This document shows positions 58,000 through 64,000 of a DNA stretch of 64,000 nucleotides, in pieces. The notes beneath the pieces are model-generated. The model did not search any database. It was not told where the DNA came from and was given only the letters and a program-made list of their open reading frames with translations. Each line of letters opens with the position of its first letter. Position 1 is the first letter of the stretch. The DNA comes from DATBGO01 sp050011895 (GTDB taxonomy: Bacteria > Actinomycetota > Actinomycetes > Streptosporangiales > Streptosporangiaceae), in contig JBEKIF010000011.1 in assembly GCA_050011895.1 (NCBI GenBank), forward strand, positions 28,712 through 92,711. The letters run 5' to 3'. The position numbers and the translations under genes were made by a program.

Positions 58000-59346
58000 G
58001 TGCAGATCCTTCCGTCTGGCCAGGAGCCAGCAGCAGCCGGGCCGGGCAGCCTTGCGCTGGCGCCATTTCGCGGTGTCCGTTATGCCCAGGACAGGGTGAG
58101 CGGTCTGGCAGAGGTCACCTCTCCACCGTACGACGTGATTGCCCGCGACATAGAGGATCAGTTGATGGCGGCCGACCCGCACAACGTGGTCCGGCTGATC
58201 CTGCCGCGGCACTTGCCGGGCAGCCCGGGCAACGAGTACGGCGACGCCGCCCGGCTGCTGCGAGCATGGCAGGACGCACAGATCCTGCGTACCGACCCCG
58301 AACCTGCCCTGTACGTGTATGAGCAGGCGGTCACCGGCCCGGGCGGCAAGGCGGCCGTGATCCAGCGCGGCCTGATCGGGGCGCTGCGCCTTGAACCGCT
58401 CGACGCCGGGATCGTGCGCCCGCACGAGGGCGTCGCGCCGGGCCCGGTGGCCGGCCGCCGCCAGCTGATGGAGGCGACACAGGCCAACCTGGAACCGATC
58501 TTCCTGCTGTACGATCCCAGCGGGGCAGCCGTGGCCTGCCGGGCCATCGAGGGGGCCGCGTCCACCAGGCCGCCGCTGGCGGAGGCGGTGACCAGCGACG
58601 GTCTCCGGCACCGGACCTGGGCGATCACCGATCCTGGCGAGCTCGCCGCGATCTCGGCCGACCTGGCACCGGCCCGCCCGGTCATCGCCGACGGGCACCA
58701 CAGGTACTCCGCCTACCTCAATCTGCAGCGGCGGAAGGCCGCCACGGGCGCCGGGCCCGGGCCGTGGGACTACGGGCTGGCCCTGCTGGTCGATGCCCGT
58801 GCCTACCCGCCGCGAGTCGGGGCGATCCACCGGGTTATCCCGCAGCTGGACCCCGACAGCGCCGCCGACCTTGCCAAGGCGGCCTTCCGGGTCCGGGTGC
58901 TGCCCGGCGGCCCGGCCCGCCTGCCGGAGGCAATGGCTGAGCTAGCCGGAGCCAGCGGCCACGGCGTGGCGTTCCTGCTCGCCGGGGGCGAGCGCGTGTA
59001 CCTGCTGACCGAGCCCGACCAGCTGCAGGTCGACGCGGCGATGCCGGACGGCACCTCGCAGCGCTGGCGCGGGCTGGCCCCGGCGGTGCTCCAAGAACTG
59101 CTGATCGGCCGCATCTGGGGGGTGGGCGAGAACGAGCGCGGCGTCGGTTTCGTGCATAACGACGCCGCCGCAGCCATCCGGGCGGCCGACGAAGCGCCAG
59201 GCGGCACGGCGGTCATCTGCAGCCCGCTGTCGGCCGCCGACGTCTATGCGGTCGCGGCGCGCGGCGAGCTGGTACCGCGGAAGTCGACCTCCTTCGATCC
59301 GAAGCCGCGCACCGGCCTGGTCATCCGGACGTTCGCTGACAGCTGA
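58000..59346 (+). CDS. DUF1015 protein
   Basis: A 448-residue DUF1015 protein. The family start FRGVRYAQDRVSGLAEVTSPPYDVI is at residue ~25, followed by NVVRLILP, VIQRGLIGALRLEPLDAGIVRPHEG and VIADGHHRYSAYLNLQ (the HHRY motif), and the end RKSTSFDPKPRTGLVIR. DUF1015 is widespread and related by fold to ParB-type CTPases/serine kinases (SerK, ADP-dependent); a kinase role is possible but not shown. GTG 58000 is the only start near the conserved N-terminus. The larger frame upstream is antisense to the TPR gene. Confidence 0.9.
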   Translation: MQILPSGQEPAAAGPGSLALAPFRGVRYAQDRVSGLAEVTSPPYDVIARDIEDQLMAADPHNVVRLILPRHLPGSPGNEYGDAARLLRAWQDAQILRTDPEPALYVYEQAVTGPGGKAAVIQRGLIGALRLEPLDAGIVRPHEGVAPGPVAGRRQLMEATQANLEPIFLLYDPSGAAVACRAIEGAASTRPPLAEAVTSDGLRHRTWAITDPGELAAISADLAPARPVIADGHHRYSAYLNLQRRKAATGAGPGPWDYGLALLVDARAYPPRVGAIHRVIPQLDPDSAADLAKAAFRVRVLPGGPARLPEAMAELAGASGHGVAFLLAGGERVYLLTEPDQLQVDAAMPDGTSQRWRGLAPAVLQELLIGRIWGVGENERGVGFVHNDAAAAIRAADEAPGGTAVICSPLSAADVYAVAARGELVPRKSTSFDPKPRTGLVIRTFADS

Positions 59347-59349
59347 ATC

Positions 59350-60963
59350 TCAGCGCAGCCGCAGGCCGTTCCTGACGTAGAGGAGCAGCGGCGACCAGGG
59401 CCCCCTTGCCCGGGTGAAGTTGCTGCGCAGGTAGGCCTCGAGCTGCGGCGTCCAGGCGATCCGCAGCCGGTTGGACGGGGTCAAGCAGACATACTGCGCC
59501 GCGCCGAAGGCCCGGCGCCACAGCGCGGCCACCGCCGGCACCCGGCCCGAGGTCAGCGCACTCTGGCCATGACCGAGGGCATAGCTCGTGCCCGTCCCGT
59601 CAACGACCACAGGGCAGCCAGGGACGGCGGAGACTATCCGGTTAGCTGAGATGAGCAGCGAAACCTGATCGGTCAGTACGCACGCCCCTGGCGGGATAGC
59701 CCGCTCGATCGCGGCCACGGCGGGCTGGTACGTGGGGGTGGGGCTGTTCTCTGCCCAGGGCATGGCCAGCGGGAGGACGACAATTACCAGCCCGGCCAGG
59801 CCGGCTGTCCAGGTGCGCGCCCGGACGGGCGGCTGGCCACCGCGCCGCCGCTCTTGCGGTCCCGCGCCGTCGATCAGGCGTGCCGCAGGCAGCGCAACGG
59901 CCATGGCGAGGAACGGCGCGAGGAACCCCGGGTAGTGGTAGTAGAAATCATCGGTAACGATGAAAGCGACGACAATGAGCGCAGCCGTGGCGACGGCGAA
60001 CCACTCAAGCGGGGCAGGCGAAGAGCGCGTGAGCGCCGACGCCGAGACCAGCAGCCCGGCCACGAGCACGACGATGAGCAAGGCCGCGGCCGTCACTGCC
60101 ACGCGGCCGAGATGCCAGCTGGCCAGCCCGGTGAGGTCAGCGAGCCGGACCGCCAGCGGGGTCCTGGTGCCGGTCCTGACCAGCTGCGCGACGACCACGC
60201 TGTCGTAGAAGCTGCGCGGGGCCAGCACCGCGAACGGCAGCACCGGGATGCAGAAGCCAGCGGCGACCCCCGCCAGGTACCTGGCCCCCTTGGTGAACCT
60301 GGGCAGGCAGAGCACGCAGATCACGGCGACGGGAATGATGGCCCACACCTTGATGGCGCCCGCGAACCCGAACGCGGCTCCGCCCCACACCAGCCTGCGC
60401 CCGTCAGCGAGCTGATCCCGGTCGAACACGGCCAGTGCGCCCGCCAGGCAGAACGCCACCAGCCACGGTTCGAGCAGGACCGTGTGCGCGGCCTGCACGC
60501 TCCCCGGGTAGACAGCGATGATCCCGCAGGTCAGGATCGTGGCCAGCAGTCCTCGGTGACGCACGAGCAAGCCGCCGAGCGCGACCGATGCGGCGCCGAC
60601 CAGGGCGGTGAGGATCCGCCCGACTCCGATCGCCCATGCCGTGCTGCCGGTCAGCCGGGATAGTAGCGCGGCGGGGGTCATCAGCAGCGTGATGCCCGGC
60701 GGCTGAACGACGACGAAATCCCGGTATGGCAGGACACCGTGGACGAGCCAGATAGCGCTGCCGAAATCCGCGCCGTCGTCGTAGTCACCGACAGCAAGCA
60801 GGTGGCCCGGCCGGAGAAGCTGGTAGATGCGCAGGCCAAATGCCAGGACTGTGGCGGCAACGATGACCGCGGTGACCGGGTCGCCCGCGATGCGGTGCCG
60901 CAGCGAGACGGGCGCGTCGCCGCGTGACGAACCGGCCGTCGGCCGGATAGTTGTTCCGCTCAC
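59350..60963 (-). CDS. GT-C-type membrane glycosyltransferase
   Basis: A 537-residue membrane protein with about eleven to twelve helices (residues ~25-420) and a C-terminal extracytoplasmic domain of about 110 residues. The first outer loop has the acidic pair VGDYDDGADFG, followed by RDFVVVQPPGITLLM, the typical arrangement of GT-C enzymes that use polyprenyl-phosphate sugars (families 39, 83, 87). The substrate is not clear. GTG 60963 was chosen, which leaves a 23-residue cytoplasmic start; the long in-frame extension upstream has a 9-residue repeat and no support. It converges with DUF1015. Confidence 0.82.
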   Translation of the reverse strand: MSGTTIRPTAGSSRGDAPVSLRHRIAGDPVTAVIVAATVLAFGLRIYQLLRPGHLLAVGDYDDGADFGSAIWLVHGVLPYRDFVVVQPPGITLLMTPAALLSRLTGSTAWAIGVGRILTALVGAASVALGGLLVRHRGLLATILTCGIIAVYPGSVQAAHTVLLEPWLVAFCLAGALAVFDRDQLADGRRLVWGGAAFGFAGAIKVWAIIPVAVICVLCLPRFTKGARYLAGVAAGFCIPVLPFAVLAPRSFYDSVVVAQLVRTGTRTPLAVRLADLTGLASWHLGRVAVTAAALLIVVLVAGLLVSASALTRSSPAPLEWFAVATAALIVVAFIVTDDFYYHYPGFLAPFLAMAVALPAARLIDGAGPQERRRGGQPPVRARTWTAGLAGLVIVVLPLAMPWAENSPTPTYQPAVAAIERAIPPGACVLTDQVSLLISANRIVSAVPGCPVVVDGTGTSYALGHGQSALTSGRVPAVAALWRRAFGAAQYVCLTPSNRLRIAWTPQLEAYLRSNFTRARGPWSPLLLYVRNGLRLR

Positions 60964-61248
60964 AGTTACTTCCCGCAGGCTTCTAGCACATGGTCGAGGA
61001 TGCGATCTGCGATGACGCCGGGATGGCGGCCCGGCGGGCGAGTTCGGGCCGGGGCTCAGCGGCGGCGGCCCCGGCCGGTCGCCACCCGATGGTACCCGCT
61101 CAGCGGCTGGAAAGAGGTCACGGGGCCAGGCGGCTGGAAACAGGTCACGGGGCCAGCGCGGGCTTGATGATCTGTTCGGTGCCCTCGCCCCCACCCCCGC
61201 CGAGCGGATCCGCACCGTCGGGCACATCTCGACAGATCGTCATCACAA
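60964..61248. other. Gap upstream of the GT-C gene with a 27-bp direct repeat
   Basis: This stretch of 285 bp holds no supported gene. Two 27-bp units (61104-61130 and 61131-61157, starting CGGCTGGAAA) are identical at all but two positions. It should hold the promoter of the GT-C gene and the end of the TPR gene; no hairpin was clear. Confidence 0.6.
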
Positions 61249-63060
61249 TCAAGGGACGCTGTCTTCGTCCGGGCTGTCTTCGTCCGGGCTGTCTTCGTCC
61301 GGGCTGTCTTCGTCCGGATCTTCGAGATCGTCGATTATCACCTGATCGAGTTCCTCGAAGCGCTCGGCCGCATCGGTGCCACCGTCAGCATCGGCCACCG
61401 CCGCCTTCCTGAACCAGTCCCGCGCTTCTTCCTCACGGCCTGCGCCAAGGAGGGCGTCGGCGTAGGCGTAGAACAGCCTGGCCGATTCAGGCTTGATCCG
61501 GCGGCCCGCGAGCTCCGGCAGTTGCAGGACGGCCACTGCGGCGTCGGCCAGGCCCTGATCTCGCCGGATGCCGGATTCGACGATCCGGAGCTCAACCTGT
61601 GTCGCGCGGTCCACCCCCCGGGAGTCAGCACCGTTGACCAGGTCAAGCGCGCGATCGAGGCGGCCAAGGGCCCGCTCGCAATCAGCCATCAGGGGCAAGT
61701 AACTCCCGCGTCCAGTCAGCCGTCGCGCGGCCCGCAATTCGGCCAGTGCCTCCGCCCATTTGCCGGCCTGGTATGCCGCGATCCCGCAGGCCTCACGGAC
61801 CACGCCCACCCTGGCGGCCAGGCGGCGAGCCGCCATGGCGTGCAGATAGGCCTTCTCAGGGTCCTCGTCGAGACCCGCCGCCACCAGCTGGCGCGCCACG
61901 GCATCGGCGAGATCGGCGGGAAGGGTCCTGAGTTCAGCACGTGCGTCAGCATCGAGTTGGTCAGCCGTGACGCTGTCCGGCACTGCTGGCAGCCGCTCGG
62001 CGACCGGGTACGCCCCGGCTGCCTGACGGGTGGCTGCATGCTGGCCCGGCCCGCGGCGGGCGCTCGTTCCTGAAGTCCGGTCAGGCCCGGCCGTCCGGCG
62101 GCGGTCCGCCGCGTAGCCGGCGGATTGCGCGGCAGATCCGTCTGCGTTCCGTCGGCCCGGCGCTTGTCCGGGCACGGACCCGCGCCGCGGGCCGGACCGG
62201 GATCCGGCACCGCTTCCCCGGTACCCTGGCTCGTCGTCCCGCCGCGGGCCGGACCGGGATCCGGCACCGCTTCCCCGGTACCCTGGCCGGTCATTGCTGC
62301 CCGGGCCAGTACCGGTCCGCGGCGTGCCGATGCGGTCGGCTCCGCGGTAGGAGGGACCCGGGCGCCGCTCAGCACCGCGGGCGTCACCTTGCGCCGCGCC
62401 CGGCCCCTGGCCAGCCGGCTTTGCCCGCCTACCGCGCCCCGCCTCGTTTCCGCCCGAGTTCCTGCTGCCGGTGGATCCCGCACCATCGGTGCGATCGGTG
62501 CGCCGCTGGGGCCCCGTCCGCCGCTCCGGGGCGTCCGGCCTGCCCGGCCGACGGACCGGGCCCGCTCCTTCACCCTGGCGCTGCCGTCCACCCGTGTCCG
62601 CGCCCGGCGGCCGGGCGCGCCCGGCCGAACCTGACGTGTCCGGCCGGCGAGGCCGGACACCTGAACTCCCGCCATCGGTCCGGCCCGGCCGCTCGGCCGA
62701 GCCGGGACCATCACCGCGGCCTGGCCGGGCGCCACGGTCCGCAGGCTCGGCCCGGCGAGGCCGTCCGCCCGCCCCCGCAGGATCGGCTGCCCGGCGAGGC
62801 CGTCCGGCGCCGCCGCTCGCGGCCGCCGGCCGCCTGGGCCGGCCGCCCCGGCCATCAGCCGCGCGACGAGGCCCACCAGTTGCTCCCGGACCCTCGCTTG
62901 CCGGGCGGGAGCGCCCGGCAGAACCCCGGGTGCGACGCTCGCCATTGCCACTGCCACTGCCACTGCCACTGCGGCCAGCGTTGCTAGGCGGACCGCCATC
63001 AGGCCGGTTGCCACGGCCAGCCGGACTAGCGCTACTGCGCTCGCCACCGTTCCCGACCAC
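61249..63060 (-). CDS. TPR protein with long basic Gly/Arg-rich disordered N-terminus
   Basis: A 603-residue protein. Residues ~1-370 are low complexity, very rich in Gly, Arg, Pro, Ala and Ser (for example GYRGSGAGSRSGPRRDD, twice in 57-bp units). Residues ~390-580 form a helical repeat domain of TPR type (AARRLAARVGVVREACGIAAYQAGKWAEALAELRAARRL). The end is four acidic DEDSP units. A basic RGG-like part with a TPR domain suggests RNA binding or condensate behaviour; that is inferred. GTG 63060 follows AGGAGGT by 5 nt, which fixes the start over ATG 63087. It lies next to the rRNA operon's end. Confidence 0.82.
   Translation of the reverse strand: MVGNGGERSSASPAGRGNRPDGGPPSNAGRSGSGSGSGNGERRTRGSAGRSRPASEGPGATGGPRRAADGRGGRPRRPAAASGGAGRPRRAADPAGAGGRPRRAEPADRGARPGRGDGPGSAERPGRTDGGSSGVRPRRPDTSGSAGRARPPGADTGGRQRQGEGAGPVRRPGRPDAPERRTGPQRRTDRTDGAGSTGSRNSGGNEAGRGRRAKPAGQGPGAAQGDARGAERRPGPSYRGADRIGTPRTGTGPGSNDRPGYRGSGAGSRSGPRRDDEPGYRGSGAGSRSGPRRGSVPGQAPGRRNADGSAAQSAGYAADRRRTAGPDRTSGTSARRGPGQHAATRQAAGAYPVAERLPAVPDSVTADQLDADARAELRTLPADLADAVARQLVAAGLDEDPEKAYLHAMAARRLAARVGVVREACGIAAYQAGKWAEALAELRAARRLTGRGSYLPLMADCERALGRLDRALDLVNGADSRGVDRATQVELRIVESGIRRDQGLADAAVAVLQLPELAGRRIKPESARLFYAYADALLGAGREEEARDWFRKAAVADADGGTDAAERFEELDQVIIDDLEDPDEDSPDEDSPDEDSPDEDSVP
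61261..61320. repeat. Four 15-bp units coding an acidic tail
   Basis: GTCTTCGTCCGGGCT is repeated at 61261, 61276, 61291 and 61306 (last unit slightly changed), coding DEDSP on the minus strand at the end of the TPR protein. Confidence 0.85.
62183..62289. repeat. Two 57-bp units in the disordered part of the TPR gene
   Basis: The unit starting CGCCGCGGGCCGGACCGG at 62183 recurs at 62240 with a 57-bp period and codes a 19-residue Gly/Ser/Arg repeat. Four CCACTG hexamers (Ser-Gly) at 62947-62972 are in the same gene. Confidence 0.75.
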
Positions 63061-63104
63061 CTGTGACCTCCTGATGAAGACGCGCAAAGCCGGACAGCGT
63101 TAAG

Positions 63105-63145
63105 CGCGCTGAGGGCCGCTACCAGCGGTAGCGGCCCTCAGCGCG
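63105..63145 (-). terminator. Terminator of the rRNA operon
   Basis: Two 19-nt arms starting CGCGCTGAGGGCC and ending GGCCCTCAGCGCG form a perfect stem around AGC, directly downstream of 5S rRNA on the minus strand and upstream of the TPR gene's start region. Confidence 0.85.
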
Positions 63146-63153
63146 AAGATGTC

Positions 63154-63269
63154 CGGCGGCGTCCTACTCTCCCACGCGGTCCCCCGCGCAGTACCATCGG
63201 CGCTGAAGGGCTTAACTTCCGGGTTCGGAATGGGACCGGGTATTTCCCCTTCGCCATGGCCACCGAAAC
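63154..63269 (-). rRNA. rrf: 5S ribosomal RNA
   Basis: The minus strand reads GTTTCGGTGGCCATGGCGAA at the 5' end, has the loop sequences CCCGGTCCCATTCCGAAC and GGAAGTTAAGCCCTTCAGCG, and ends near GTAGGACGCCGCC. The length of about 116 nt is typical. It lies about 70 nt after the 23S gene. Ends are estimated to within a few bases. Confidence 0.95.
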
Positions 63270-63339
63270 TCTATGGAGATGTCAGGTCCTGACCGACCGC
63301 ACCTCGGGAACCGCACAGTGGACGCTGCAAAATCTATGA

Positions 63340-64000
<661 letters not shown>

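Noticed and set aside
60964..61227. N-terminal extension of the GT-C protein with 9-residue repeats
   Set aside because: Low-complexity, without a membrane signal or ribosome site; GTG 60963 directly precedes the expected N-terminus.
61716..63047. 443-codon frame in the same strand as the TPR gene
   Set aside because: An alternate frame of the disordered region; the TPR domain is only in the chosen frame, which has the ribosome site.

Overview
The window is a GC-rich (about 70% or more by eye), densely coded actinobacterial chromosome segment ending inside a ribosomal RNA operon. Markers of the phylum are an Ada-AlkA fusion, DUF3040 and DUF5999 proteins, an Rv2578c-type radical SAM protein, class F sortase with a DUF4397 protein, and a tlyA-nadK-recN-steA-steB/mctB block. 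The menaquinone genes are of the classical o-succinylbenzoate route, which argues against Streptomyces (futalosine route) and fits a Streptosporangiales- or Frankiales-like lineage. The genus cannot be fixed from this sequence.

Layout. 1-9.1 kb: Ada-AlkA (cut by the left edge), divergent from a TetR regulator that leads a two-subunit ABC exporter; then a decayed histidine kinase, a broken Clp-N gene with strong palindromes, and two membrane proteins. 9.2-13.5 kb: glmS with a small conserved partner, an F420/FMN-type PPOX-fold protein, a PaaI-like thioesterase, an FmdB zinc ribbon. 13.7-16.1 kb: an AT-rich promoter island followed by a translationally coupled CHAD-ParA pair. 16.2-20.6 kb: epoxide hydrolase, DUF3040, radical SAM, and a cysteine dioxygenase-rhodanese pair. 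20.7-26.9 kb: menF, menD, menC, menB and menE. 27-34.5 kb: a primary-like sigma factor, a GNAT, a cysteine-desulfurase-like protein and a second two-subunit ABC exporter. 34.5-43.4 kb: small proteins, uvrA, a metallo-hydrolase, and a sortase F surface module. 43.5-54 kb: a long leftward run of tlyA, nadK, recN, steA, steB, then a WecA/MraY-like enzyme, a MurJ-like flippase and a GT4. The last five of these are linked by 1-4 nt overlaps. 54-63 kb: SCP2, AlkB, Nei2-like glycosylase, HAD phosphatase, a TPR protein divergent from a DUF1015 protein, a GT-C membrane transferase and a disordered TPR protein. 63.1-64 kb: terminator, 5S and the 3' end of 23S rRNA on the minus strand.

Two themes run across the region. 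Many genes show a -10-like TANNNT hexamer 6-8 nt before the start codon and no Shine-Dalgarno, the pattern of leaderless transcripts. Many proteins carry short in-frame tandem repeats (15-57 bp units) in tails or linkers. The most interesting candidate systems are the CHAD-ParA operon (possible ParA-type positioning of polyphosphate granules) and the steA-steB-WecA-like-MurJ-like-GT4 chain (possible lipid-linked glycan pathway tied to cell division). Both are inferences from gene content and coupling. No CRISPR array, transposase, prophage gene or tRNA gene was seen.
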